Shown piece after piece: positions 7,050 through 15,359 of a DNA stretch of 44,531 bases (position 1 is the first letter of the stretch; every line of letters starts with the position of its first letter). Below the pieces are notes generated by a model. The model saw nothing but the letters and a program-made list of their open reading frames with translations, did not search any database and was not told where the DNA came from. This DNA comes from Candidatus Brocadia sp. GTDB lineage: Bacteria > Planctomycetota > Brocadiia > Brocadiales > Brocadiaceae. The stretch spans positions 1-44,531 of the forward strand of contig WYAU01000025.1 of the NCBI GenBank assembly GCA_011525665.1. Reading direction: 5' to 3'. Position numbers and translations under genes: made by a program.

Positions 7050-9296
7050 TTACAAAATATTATCTACGTTAATATCCAACCCTGTCATATTATTATATTT
7101 TGCACGAACAATAGGAAACGGTTTTAACATAGAAATTGCTAACTTTGAACGGCTATAGATTGGGACAGGAACTGTTCTTTCTAACAATTCGATATACTTC
7201 TTCTTCCTTTCATAACCACATGCATTCCGATAAAGCTCTAATAAATTCCCTAACTCTGTATCTGGTATAACTCTTATAGGTAAAACAGACCTTCGGAATA
7301 ATTCCTGGGCTTGCCTTCTGTTTGTAAGGTCAATCATCGGGTCAAGTTGATAAAAAGCCTTATATGGTTCTTCGCTAAAAAGTTTTTTAAGCGTCTCACT
7401 TGCTTCTTTAAATTCTTTATCTACAATACCCCTAACTTTTTTATCATCATAAACAGCTTGTATCATTTCTAATCTGTCAGAATTTGTAAGTGGTTTTGTT
7501 TTATATTTCTTTTTAGTAAGAATTAAATATGTACTATCACAAATATCAGAATTATAGATTTTATCTGTAGACGTCTTCCCACATATATAAAATAAACCTA
7601 TCTCATATTTGTTTTTCCTATTACATCTTCCCATTCTCTGTATAAGGTTTTCAATTGGAGCAAGCTCTGAAAAGATTATAGGAAAATCAATATCCAAAGC
7701 GACTTCAACCATTTGTGTGCTAATCCAAACACCAAAATTATTTTGATCATCCATAATTTGACTATGCTTGTTTATTCTATCATGTAAGGTAAACAAAGAA
7801 TGGAGCAAATTTAGTGGCTTAACACCTTTTTCCTCCAGCTTGTCATAAACATTTTTCGCTTTCTTTATTGTATTGCAAACAACAAGAACTTTCTTATGTC
7901 TTGATTCCGCTTGTTCTATTTCTCGAATAATCTCCAAGCAATCTATTTCCTCATCCTTCATACATACCTGCACAAGGTTACCTTTAGAATCCACAACAGA
8001 CTCGTTTTCGATAAATTTCAAACCGCTTTCAATAATATGCTTTTTGTAAAGAGGCGGCATGGTGGCAGTCATAAGATGAAAGTTTATTCCGAAATCTTTC
8101 AATATCTTGATAACTTCTATTGCAATGGTAAACATATAAGGGTCAAGCAAGTGTAGCTCATCGATTGTAACTTTAGAACCGATTAATGACACTATTATCT
8201 TTTCATACCGGGAAAATCTGAATAGAAAGGTAAGAATTTGATCAATAGTGCTGATGATATAAGGTTTAGCTAGATTCCGAGATAAATTGTAGTCGCTTTC
8301 AGAAAAGGAAATAGAAATACTATCCTCAATATCTCTATCCATATAGATTATTGAGTCTCCATGAAGAATACCTACATTTTCTTTTCCATAAATCTTACAA
8401 GCATCAATATAAAACGCTTCAGCGGAGACTCTTGTAGGAACGAGATAGAATTTACGTCTACCACTCCACCTATGGTCGCTAACGGTTTTACCGCTTCCAG
8501 TAAAGGCAATGGATAGTATATCTCTATCTTTGTTAGCATGTGTTTTGTCTTGAAAGTCCTTGAATACAATATTTTGTCTTTCTAACCCTGTTTTTTCTGA
8601 TATAAAATCTCTTAGCAGATCATCAATCTTTTCTGCATCTAAATCAAAATAGTAATCTTCCGTGAAACCAGCAGAGGCAAGATGGTCAAGTCTGTGCAAA
8701 AAACCTTTCAATAGAATATAAAGCTGTTTGTCACCCTTACCTTCAAAGTTGTAATTCAATTCTTTTTCATAATCTAAATCCGGAATGAAACTTTTTGAAT
8801 AGTTTAAGGAAAGCCTTTTGTCAATAAAGGACAGATAGTTTGTTAGTTTATTTAAATTTGGAATAATGTCGCTCACTATTGCCTTTTGTATATCTCTAAA
8901 TGTACAACTGTCTAAAAGATAATGTGAGTATGAATTATGGTGATAGGCGATAGTCTTATAAATTATGTGCTTGATACTTCTAAAGTCAGGTTTCAGTTCA
9001 AAATAATTTTTCAAAAAAGAGAGTGATAACAAGTTATGATCAATTTCTCCCTCTAATTTTCTTTTTATATTATTTTCAATTCTATCTTGGAATTTTACGT
9101 TACTTTTACCAATATCATGAAAGATTACACAAATATCGAGTAAATCAAAAAATACGAACCTATACTCATCAGGCACAACTTTTAAAATATCATCCCCAAT
9201 ACAGTTTTTTATTGACATGCCTACATTTAGTAAAGAATTAGTATGTTCTAAAAGTGTTTGCCTTGGGTCTGATTTTGCTAAGATGTCACCATCCAT
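7050..9296 (-). CDS. cas3: CRISPR-associated helicase-nuclease Cas3 (HD plus DEAD)
   Basis: A 748-aa Cas3. The N-terminal HD nuclease has His18, the HDIGK motif at 60-64 and His119-His120. The SF2 helicase follows: Walker A TGSGKT (266-271), motif II DELH (379-382), motif III MTATMP (409-414) and motif VI QRMGRCNR (553-560). It unwinds and degrades target DNA after Cascade binding. The stretch between Walker A and YLVPTR is shorter than in many relatives, but all motifs are present. The start overlaps the end of cas5 by 19 nt. It is the last gene of the interference operon. Confidence 0.97.
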   Translation of the reverse strand: MDGDILAKSDPRQTLLEHTNSLLNVGMSIKNCIGDDILKVVPDEYRFVFFDLLDICVIFHDIGKSNVKFQDRIENNIKRKLEGEIDHNLLSLSFLKNYFELKPDFRSIKHIIYKTIAYHHNSYSHYLLDSCTFRDIQKAIVSDIIPNLNKLTNYLSFIDKRLSLNYSKSFIPDLDYEKELNYNFEGKGDKQLYILLKGFLHRLDHLASAGFTEDYYFDLDAEKIDDLLRDFISEKTGLERQNIVFKDFQDKTHANKDRDILSIAFTGSGKTVSDHRWSGRRKFYLVPTRVSAEAFYIDACKIYGKENVGILHGDSIIYMDRDIEDSISISFSESDYNLSRNLAKPYIISTIDQILTFLFRFSRYEKIIVSLIGSKVTIDELHLLDPYMFTIAIEVIKILKDFGINFHLMTATMPPLYKKHIIESGLKFIENESVVDSKGNLVQVCMKDEEIDCLEIIREIEQAESRHKKVLVVCNTIKKAKNVYDKLEEKGVKPLNLLHSLFTLHDRINKHSQIMDDQNNFGVWISTQMVEVALDIDFPIIFSELAPIENLIQRMGRCNRKNKYEIGLFYICGKTSTDKIYNSDICDSTYLILTKKKYKTKPLTNSDRLEMIQAVYDDKKVRGIVDKEFKEASETLKKLFSEEPYKAFYQLDPMIDLTNRRQAQELFRRSVLPIRVIPDTELGNLLELYRNACGYERKKKYIELLERTVPVPIYSRSKLAISMLKPFPIVRAKYNNMTGLDINVDNIL

Positions 9297-9973
9297 CTGA
9301 AAAACTCCCTTTCATCATTATTTTCATACATACAAAACTCACCTGCTATGAATTTTGATTTATCAGATACATAGAGATAATCGCCATATTCAAATTCTCT
9401 CTTATCTAACGTCTTATATTTCTTTGGCAACCTATAAAAATATCCGATCTCTGAATCCTCTCTATAGGGAATGAAGGTATTCTCCAATAAAACATCGTTT
9501 TTTATCGCATCTTCAAGAGAAACCCTTATGGTCTTAATCTCGACAAGTTCTGTATTCCTCACAAACGCTGAATCCTCTTTGCGTCCTAGAGACAAATAAT
9601 TTTTAGGTTCTATGAGTACATTAAGAATTTCTTCGGAGTTATTTGACTTAATAAAAACATTAAGAGAGACATCAACGAGCACTTGAAACTTTGCGGGAGA
9701 CGGTTCATGAGTTCCAGAGAGGTGATATTTCTCTGGTTCTTTAACCAGCCTCTGATAGTCAACTACGAAACCCTTCGATTTGCCTGTAATAGCTACGTCA
9801 ATCCATTCATTAAACTTTTTATCCATCGCATGGACCAACATCCCTGCAATTGTTGTTGGAGGAGGTAATGGCAGAGAAGTTATAAACCCGCTCATAACCA
9901 GCGGCTCTCTGTAGCAGGCAAAAGGTTGATATATTTCTGCCCGGATCGCCTTTTCTATATTGATAATTTCCAT
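9278..9973 (-). CDS. cas5: Cascade subunit Cas5 (Cas5t type)
   Basis: A 231-aa RAMP-fold protein. The N-terminal region with FACYREPLVMSGFITSLPLP and PPPTTIAGMLVHAM (about residues 18-50) is the conserved Cas5 segment, which binds the 5' handle of the crRNA. A C-terminal strand-rich domain is present, as in Cas5 of subtype I-B. It overlaps cas7 upstream and cas3 downstream by 19 nt each, which implies tight co-translation of the complex. Confidence 0.92.
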   Translation of the reverse strand: MEIINIEKAIRAEIYQPFACYREPLVMSGFITSLPLPPPTTIAGMLVHAMDKKFNEWIDVAITGKSKGFVVDYQRLVKEPEKYHLSGTHEPSPAKFQVLVDVSLNVFIKSNNSEEILNVLIEPKNYLSLGRKEDSAFVRNTELVEIKTIRVSLEDAIKNDVLLENTFIPYREDSEIGYFYRLPKKYKTLDKREFEYGDYLYVSDKSKFIAGEFCMYENNDEREFFRWMVTS

Positions 9974-11355
9974 TGTTTTTTATCAGCCTCCCATTTGAGC
10001 GAGTTTGCATTTTTTACTTTATCTATGATTTCATTTATTGCAGCAATGGGACGTTTTATTTTATTAGTTGAATTACTCCCTTCATTAGTTATAGCTTGTT
10101 TACAAACAATATCCTTATCCTTATCAACAAAAAACTCATCTTCATCTATGCCAATTGTGCAAAAACCAAGGTCTTCAAGTTTGTAATCACTAATCACATT
10201 TGCAAGCGCTTGCATATTCAGATTACCGTTCTTTAATAACTTCATCCTATCCCAAAAGAAAGGTTTTGCTGAGTTAAAAATACCACCCGCAACCGCCAAA
10301 GGCCGTAAAAGAGGGTTTTGATGCTTAATATCTCTACTAAGTTGTTTAAGTGCTCCTAAAATGTCTTCTATCATTTTTTTACGAGTCGGTTCATCTTTAT
10401 ATTCAAACTTATCCATATCGAGTTTTTTACTACTCCCATCTTTGTACTCAATCCTTCCAATCCGGTTTAGTTCTAAAGTAATTGTATAAGAATAATAATC
10501 GCCATGAACTTCTTCAGTCGCAAATGCTTGTGTTGTTGGAATTTTTTCTACTTCCATTTGTTTTATTGATTGACATTTTGGAGTAACCTGTGGATAAGTT
10601 TCTTCCAAAATAGCGCGATTAAGTTTTTTAATATTATTCTTCTCTTCATTGTTTAAGTCAGACAAATTTTTATTCCGGTAACCTTTTGTTTCGCTATCTA
10701 ATTTCGTTATGTCTTTAGAGAACTTAACATTTGGCTTTTTAGTTTTCAATTTATCGTAGAAATCAGGAACTTTTAAAAGTTCGTTAAGCCAGTCAATTGT
10801 GTTATTGGACGCATTTAAAGAAATGCTGTAATTATCAGTAGAAATTGTATTACAAAGTGTTTCAACTGTTAATGGTGGTTCAAATTCACTATCACAAAAG
10901 TCTGAAGAGTTATTTTTTTCAAAATATTTTCTGCCAAAACTTAAGTCAAAAAGACCTCTGTTTGTTATCAGACTTGTTGTATTTTTATATGGATTAATTG
11001 CTATCAAAGGTATTACTCTTAAAGGTGCTTTTCTATCTATCTGTTTGTCAGGCAGTAAATACCCAAAGACATCTGTTTCGAAATTTTTTTCTTCAGTTTC
11101 TTTCGGTATTGTGTTTTGTGATTTTACAATTAACGGCGTCATCGTCCAGTTAAATGGCTCTCCCTTCAATATTCTTTTTAATTCATAAGTAAAAGTTGAA
11201 ACCGAGGCAAAAGGTTTAATGGCATTATCAAAATAAATTTTCTTAATTGGGGTATATGTTCCATAACCCTGATCATTTGAAAGCGCTACGGGACTTTTAG
11301 TTAATACTGTTAAAGTAAGGCCGGTTACTATTAGTTCCTTTCTCTCATTACTCAT
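9955..11355 (-). CDS. cas7: Cascade backbone Cas7 (Cst2/DevR family)
   Basis: A 466-aa protein with the Cas7/DevR features: an N-terminal strand LTLTVLTKSPVALSND, ASVSTFTYELKRIL, and later FATEEVHGDYYSYT then a glycine-bearing segment PLAVAGGIFNSAKPFFWDR. Multiple copies coat the crRNA in Cascade. The position between cas8 and cas5 fits. At 466 aa it is longer than the roughly 300-350 aa I expect for this family. The extra length appears to be a Lys/Asn-rich middle region (about residues 140-260). It overlaps cas8 by 8 nt. Confidence 0.88.
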   Translation of the reverse strand: MSNERKELIVTGLTLTVLTKSPVALSNDQGYGTYTPIKKIYFDNAIKPFASVSTFTYELKRILKGEPFNWTMTPLIVKSQNTIPKETEEKNFETDVFGYLLPDKQIDRKAPLRVIPLIAINPYKNTTSLITNRGLFDLSFGRKYFEKNNSSDFCDSEFEPPLTVETLCNTISTDNYSISLNASNNTIDWLNELLKVPDFYDKLKTKKPNVKFSKDITKLDSETKGYRNKNLSDLNNEEKNNIKKLNRAILEETYPQVTPKCQSIKQMEVEKIPTTQAFATEEVHGDYYSYTITLELNRIGRIEYKDGSSKKLDMDKFEYKDEPTRKKMIEDILGALKQLSRDIKHQNPLLRPLAVAGGIFNSAKPFFWDRMKLLKNGNLNMQALANVISDYKLEDLGFCTIGIDEDEFFVDKDKDIVCKQAITNEGSNSTNKIKRPIAAINEIIDKVKNANSLKWEADKKQWKLSI

Positions 11356-12616
11356 TTTCTCCTCCTATACCTTTATATAATGTTTCAACAAACTTGCCTG
11401 CTGCATAATTCATTGTATTTTCATCATACCGCAAAAGCACATCCGAGATTTTATCAGGTAGTGAGACGGTATTAGTTATGCACAAATGCAGTATGAATTT
11501 AAGTAATTCTTCTCTGTCATCACTGCGCAAATAACCGAGGATTTTGTAGCAGATGCCTGGTATTTTTTCTTGATCAATTTTCTGTTTAAGCTCCCAGGCA
11601 GATTTTTCGAATTCCTTTTCTACTTCTTTGGCACTCATAATCATCACCTCCTTTAAGAAATTGACATATATTTTTAAGTTGTTTCGTAAATCTTCGTCTG
11701 CTCTATTTCCCACGATATTTCCTAATAATATCTTTCTTACTAAATTATAATTTCCGTTCAGTAGATAAATGTCAATCTGCCGTTTCAATTCATTTGGTTT
11801 TTCCGTGTTATATTTGAACCAGTACACAATATCTTTTACCTTGAGATACTTGAGCAGATTTTCTGGAGTTAATAAAGCAAAATTCTGGATTTCACTCTTT
11901 TGACCGTAACCAATACTTAGATACTTTATACCTGTAAAACCGAATCTTGCTATATCAGTCAAAACCATGCTATCAGTTTGCTCGCGAAATGATACTATAT
12001 CATCCAACCTTTTAAGAGTTACCAAATCAGGAACATAGACAACATTCTTTTTTATCTTGCAAACATTTAACAATGTTAGTAATTCGCATACATAACACAT
12101 ATAAAGATTTGATCTCGTATTTGGGAAAAAACCACTAAATCCGCTTCCTCCTCCCATAGCTCCTAAAAGTGGATACCTCGTATTGGTAATTTCCCTCTTT
12201 CTGCTTTCACCTCTTTTTTTTATAATCTCCATTGGTTCTGCAAAGTATGTGAAACAAAAACTGCAAGTTTCCCCTTGAATATTATTTTCAAGGGTATCGA
12301 AAAACTTGCCAACAAGCCATTCATAGTTATCTTTAAATTCTTTATCAGTAACAGAGTTTTGGCTAAATAATGTATTATTTGTTATGAACTTCCCGACTAC
12401 AGAAGAACGCTTTTTACCCTTTTTTGATTTTAACTCATTTTTTGCATCATCTACCTTAGCAATGAAAGCGGAAATTAGCTTAGACTTATCAAGGTTAGTA
12501 ATTTTGATATAATTGGTGGTCAGACTGCAATGGGTATCTCCTAAAAGTTCAAAAAGCCTGATTATCCCCAAATCCACAAAAATATTTCCAGTTCTTTTGA
12601 TTGTATACTGCGTCAT
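11348..12616 (-). CDS. cas8: Cascade large subunit Cas8 (Cst1, CXXC-CXXC type)
   Basis: A 422-aa protein with two CXXC motifs, CSFC (118-121) and CYVC (174-177), the signature of the Cst1-type large subunit of subtype I-B. The N-terminus RTGNIFVDLGI resembles the conserved TGNPFVDxG opening of that family. The large subunit recognises the PAM and recruits Cas3. A G-rich patch (LLGAMGGGSGFSGFF) lies between the Cys pairs. It overlaps cas6 by 4 nt and cas7 by 8 nt. Confidence 0.88.
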   Translation of the reverse strand: MTQYTIKRTGNIFVDLGIIRLFELLGDTHCSLTTNYIKITNLDKSKLISAFIAKVDDAKNELKSKKGKKRSSVVGKFITNNTLFSQNSVTDKEFKDNYEWLVGKFFDTLENNIQGETCSFCFTYFAEPMEIIKKRGESRKREITNTRYPLLGAMGGGSGFSGFFPNTRSNLYMCYVCELLTLLNVCKIKKNVVYVPDLVTLKRLDDIVSFREQTDSMVLTDIARFGFTGIKYLSIGYGQKSEIQNFALLTPENLLKYLKVKDIVYWFKYNTEKPNELKRQIDIYLLNGNYNLVRKILLGNIVGNRADEDLRNNLKIYVNFLKEVMIMSAKEVEKEFEKSAWELKQKIDQEKIPGICYKILGYLRSDDREELLKFILHLCITNTVSLPDKISDVLLRYDENTMNYAAGKFVETLYKGIGGENE

Positions 12617-13317
12617 TTCATCACCCTCAACATTCCAAAGCCTTGACTTCGTCTAACACCCAAGCCAACTGCATGAATTAGCTGTAATACCTCGCTATTG
12701 CCCGACAACGCAAATATACCTTCAAACCCTTGCATATTCCCACCATAATGCTTGACCACCTGCCGTTTTATACTTATAGGATTAAAAACTACATTGGTAT
12801 TGATTTCCAAAAGCTCGTTAACCATTGCTTCAACGCATGTGTTAAAGGCACCAGAAAACTCAGGATTACCAGGAATAAAATACCAATTCTTGTTTCCAAC
12901 GGCGTTAATCAATACTGTGGACATGGTCTTAAATACAGTGGTATCGTCTTTTATTTCAGGTTCTGGTAAAAGTGTTGCTTTTTGCCGTTTAAGTTGATTG
13001 CCTCCGAAAAATGGAAAAATTTTCATTTTGTTATCCACTAAACCATTATAGATATAAGTTCCAATTTCATAGGAATTGGTGGAAAAATTGAATACCAATG
13101 TCTTGCCTACCTTAAATTCATCGCCATTTTTAAGAAAACCATCCGGGGAGTATGCAGAAAAAGTATATGGTTTTACCTTTTGGTCTTCCTCATAAAACTT
13201 CTTGTATAAATCTTTATTGGCAATTTCCATCGCCTTTTTTATTAAAGAGATGAATCCACTTCTGTAATCTAACGGAATAGTATCGCCTGATAGCTCATAG
13301 GTCACAGCAAATCTCAT
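12613..13317 (-). CDS. cas6: crRNA-processing endoribonuclease Cas6
   Basis: A 234-aa RAMP protein that ends with GLGVRRSQGFGMLRVMK, the C-terminal glycine-rich loop of Cas6. It should cut the pre-crRNA within the repeat to leave the ATTGAAAC handle. The start has a strong Shine-Dalgarno (AAAGGAG, 8 nt upstream). It is the first gene of the interference operon and overlaps cas8 by 4 nt. A second, only distantly similar Cas6 lies at 42433-43515. Confidence 0.95.
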   Translation of the reverse strand: MRFAVTYELSGDTIPLDYRSGFISLIKKAMEIANKDLYKKFYEEDQKVKPYTFSAYSPDGFLKNGDEFKVGKTLVFNFSTNSYEIGTYIYNGLVDNKMKIFPFFGGNQLKRQKATLLPEPEIKDDTTVFKTMSTVLINAVGNKNWYFIPGNPEFSGAFNTCVEAMVNELLEINTNVVFNPISIKRQVVKHYGGNMQGFEGIFALSGNSEVLQLIHAVGLGVRRSQGFGMLRVMK

Positions 13318-13346
13318 ATTGAATTTCTCCTTTCAATTAGATCCAC

Positions 13347-13379
13347 TCACGGATTCCTTGTCCAATTGAATAATGGCAT
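13347..13379 (-). other. 10-codon ORF with strong Shine-Dalgarno upstream of cas6
   Basis: ATG at 13379 encodes MPLFNWTRNP before a TGA, with AAAGGAGAG ideally spaced upstream. Reading through the TGA gives VDLI, so TRNP-x-VDLI resembles the Cas8 opening TGNIFVDLG. It may be the relic of a second cas8 5' end. A CreT-like mini-ORF is an alternative, much less certain. A weak promoter-like pair TTGGAC-18-TCTAAT overlaps it. Confidence 0.35.
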
Positions 13380-13401
13380 AAAGACTCTCCTTTAATTTGT
13401 C

Positions 13402-14076
13402 TTATACTAAGATATCTATAATTTCTTTATCCTCAGATTCCTTCAGAACCTGAAGTATTTTCTTTCGCCATGTCATCGGCATGGTATTAAAAACTTCCTT
13501 GATTTTATTCGACTCGCCTTTCTCAATGAGTGTATTTAAAACAATTATTGCCTCGTTCCTTTCTTTTAGAGATTTTTCCTCTGTCTTTCTTCGTTGAGAG
13601 ATTATAAGTTTATGCAAACCAAAGGCAGCCGGATGGGGAACTCTTATTCTAATATTATCTGATTTAAGGGTTATGGTATTTTGCACAAGGAAATCAAGAA
13701 ATCTCAATGGCTGAGCGTTAACTCCGAGATGAGGAAGCGAATAAGGTTTATCGGTTCCTCTTCCTTTTTCAGGAACAAGGAAATCTATCATAATCTCCGG
13801 ATGTTCAATCCTCATATATCCGAAATTATTGAAGGTAACTATAAAACCTTCTGGCTTTAGTATCTCTATAACATCTATTTTCTTTTTGGACTTTATTGGA
13901 AGCGGGACAAGGAAGTCAATATCCTTAGTTCTTATAGATGGGTTATATTTTTCTTCGACAAAATAATCTTTGTAGAAATACATACACCAACTGCCTACAA
14001 GGATAATTTCATCCAATATCCCTGCATTCTGAAAATGTTTTAGAACTTTAAGTAAGAGTGCGTATCTCTTTTGCAT
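13402..14076 (-). CDS. Nucleotidyltransferase (AbiEii-like toxin candidate)
   Basis: A 224-aa protein with LVGSWCMYFYKDYF and then RTKDIDFLVPLP: the Gly-Ser and DxD pair of nucleotidyltransferases (about residues 27-56). A third acidic strand, IMIDFLVPEKG, follows near residue 97. The second half is helical with charged residues. Many proteins of this type are the toxin of two-gene systems (type IV AbiE-like), but I cannot name the exact family. It overlaps the upstream small gene by 29 nt and ends 84 nt before cas6 in the same direction. Confidence 0.7.
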   Translation of the reverse strand: MQKRYALLLKVLKHFQNAGILDEIILVGSWCMYFYKDYFVEEKYNPSIRTKDIDFLVPLPIKSKKKIDVIEILKPEGFIVTFNNFGYMRIEHPEIMIDFLVPEKGRGTDKPYSLPHLGVNAQPLRFLDFLVQNTITLKSDNIRIRVPHPAAFGLHKLIISQRRKTEEKSLKERNEAIIVLNTLIEKGESNKIKEVFNTMPMTWRKKILQVLKESEDKEIIDILV

Positions 14077-14374
14077 TCAAAGCCTTTTTCAAAAAGGTTA
14101 ACTGCTTTTTTATCTGTGAAAGCAATTTTCTGTATTTGGCTCTCATTTTTTTTACTTCTTCATATTTTTTAATTTCTTCTTTAGAAATTTTGCCTTTATA
14201 AGTGAATTTAACCTTTCCTTTCTCTCTCATCATAAGATAATAATAAATGTGGCCTTTTATTTTCTTTTTAACAATAACCCCCGGAGGAATGGCATTAAGG
14301 GCTTTGATATAAGCAACCTCCTGCCTGATAGCATTTTCAAGTTCTTCCTCCAGAACACCCTTTATGACCTTCAT
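14048..14374 (-). CDS. Small partner of the nucleotidyltransferase (DUF6788-like)
   Basis: A 108-aa protein from MKVIKGVLEEEL at 14374, with GGAG 9 nt upstream. A further 18 upstream codons are open but derive from a CTGCCTGTGC-type repeat. GHIYYYLMMREKGKVKFTYKGKIS forms beta-strands followed by a long basic coiled helix, resembling DUF6788-type proteins, often found next to nucleotidyltransferases. It probably serves as the antitoxin or cofactor. The operon has its own promoter and operator (14439-14531). Confidence 0.6.
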   Translation of the reverse strand: MKVIKGVLEEELENAIRQEVAYIKALNAIPPGVIVKKKIKGHIYYYLMMREKGKVKFTYKGKISKEEIKKYEEVKKMRAKYRKLLSQIKKQLTFLKKALNAKEIRTLT

Positions 14375-14388
14375 ATACAATCTCCTGC

Positions 14389-14437
14389 CTGCCTGTGCGT
14401 TACCTGCCTGTGCCACGGCAGACAGCACGCAGACAGG
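14389..14437. repeat. CTGCCTGTGC-type imperfect inverted repeat
   Basis: Units such as CCTGCCTGTGCG, CCTGCCTGTGCC and GGCAGACAGCACGCAGACAGG fold back on each other. The element lies in the 5' untranslated region just upstream of the small gene at 14374. Confidence 0.5.
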
Positions 14438-14438
14438 T

Positions 14439-14531
14439 TACCATACAAATTGTTAATTATGGTATCTTGTAAGGTAACACGTGTCAAGGCAATTACCATA
14501 CATTGGATGTATATCAATGCGCTATATGGTA
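14439..14531 (-). promoter_or_regulatory. Promoter with paired TACCATA/TATGGTA operators
   Basis: On the minus strand TTGACA (14482-14487) and TACCAT (14459-14464) are separated by 17 nt, a good sigma-70 promoter that leads to the gene at 14374. Four half-sites form two inverted pairs: TACCATA 14439-14445 with TATGGTA 14458-14464, and TACCATA 14494-14500 with TATGGTA 14525-14531. The -10 lies inside a half-site, so binding would block transcription. This is typical of toxin-antitoxin autoregulation. Confidence 0.65.
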
Positions 14532-14577
14532 ACTCATTTACTCTTGATCCCGTATCCCCCTGTCCAACAATAATATT

Positions 14578-14752
14578 GTTCAAACTGTAAAACCTGTTCA
14601 AACTGTTTAAGCCAAAGAAATGATACAAACCATTCAAGCAGATGAAATATAATGGCATGGTTAACCTCCGGTAAAAATAATGGTTCAGTCCGATGAAACT
14701 GTTCAAAGCGGAAAAATTGTTTAAACCGCTTAATCTGTTTGAACGTTTATTA
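14578..14752. repeat. Second GTTCAA-rich degenerate tract
   Basis: Imperfect units such as GTTCAAACTG, CTGTTTAAGCC, GATGAAACTGTTCAAAGCGG and TTTAAACCGCTTAATCTG recur across this gene-free stretch, as in 3216-3283. The two tracts flank the CRISPR-Cas locus and its cas1-cas2 gap. The region up to 14924 holds nothing else that I recognise. Confidence 0.55.
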
Positions 14753-14924
14753 TGGGGCTATTTTATGTGATACCCTCTTTTTCCAGGGGCTGTCGCTCCT
14801 GGCTATGTTCTTTCTGCCTTTCAGGCATAAAATAAATATTTTACTATGTTTATACATAAGGGCACAAATAATGACGCATAATTATCCTTTCTGTTACATT
14901 AAAATAACTGAAAGGAGGGGTGTT

Positions 14925-15153
14925 GTGCGCACGCGTGAAATAAAAGACTCCGATATCATGCGAATTGCGATTCAGCAGGAATCCGTGCGATCTGAGGAGT
15001 CGCGTTATGACCATCGGCCGCACGGAGTATTGCTTGTATGTTCCGGTTTCAGTTGCTATAAAGGCGCTGACATTTTTGGAGGAAGCCCCCCGAACCATTC
15101 ACTGCAGGGTTCGCAACTCGGAACAAAGTGGCTTTGCCGGACATGAAGAAGGA
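14925..15153 (+). pseudogene. Frameshifted transposase N-terminus (HTH domain, IS630-like)
   Basis: From GTG 14925, with AAAGGAGGGG directly upstream, the frame reads RTREIKDSDIMRIAIQQESV and on to HGVLLVCSGFSCYKGADIFG, a helix-turn-helix of IS630-like transposases. The match then continues in the +1 frame as EAPRTIHCRVRNSEQSGFAGHEEG. The switch is at a run of C residues near 15088, so one extra C explains it. Homology ends at about 15153 and the catalytic part is absent. Confidence 0.7.
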
Positions 15154-15359
15154 TTTCGACTCCTCTCTTACCTTTTTTGTAAACAATCCATACCAAAACA
15201 ATTATCAGTTTTACAGAAAAGGTAACTTGCACATTGCTAAAATACGAAGCCGGCAAGATTGAACCAGCCTTGAGGGGAAATGCCTCAAAACCCAGGGAAG
15301 TATTGATTCCCCATGACTAAATTTGCCTAACGGTTGGTTGCTGAATGTGCATTTACCGG
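15154..15359. other. Intergenic, two small hairpins downstream of the LamG-like gene
   Basis: TTGAGG-GGAAATG-CCTCAA at 15270-15288 and GGGAA-CTATTGA-type-TTCCC at 15295-15311 are adjacent small stems lying 3' of the minus-strand gene at 15360. They may slow or end transcription, but there is no T-run. Nothing else is recognised. Confidence 0.35.

Noticed and set aside
14739-14924. N-terminal extension of the frameshifted transposase
   Set aside because: Homology begins only at GTG 14925, which has its own AAAGGAGGGG site.
15250-15359. Possible riboswitch near GCCGGC and GGGAA motifs
   Set aside because: The core elements of cobalamin or c-di-GMP riboswitches are not in order, and the region is 3' of the nearest gene.
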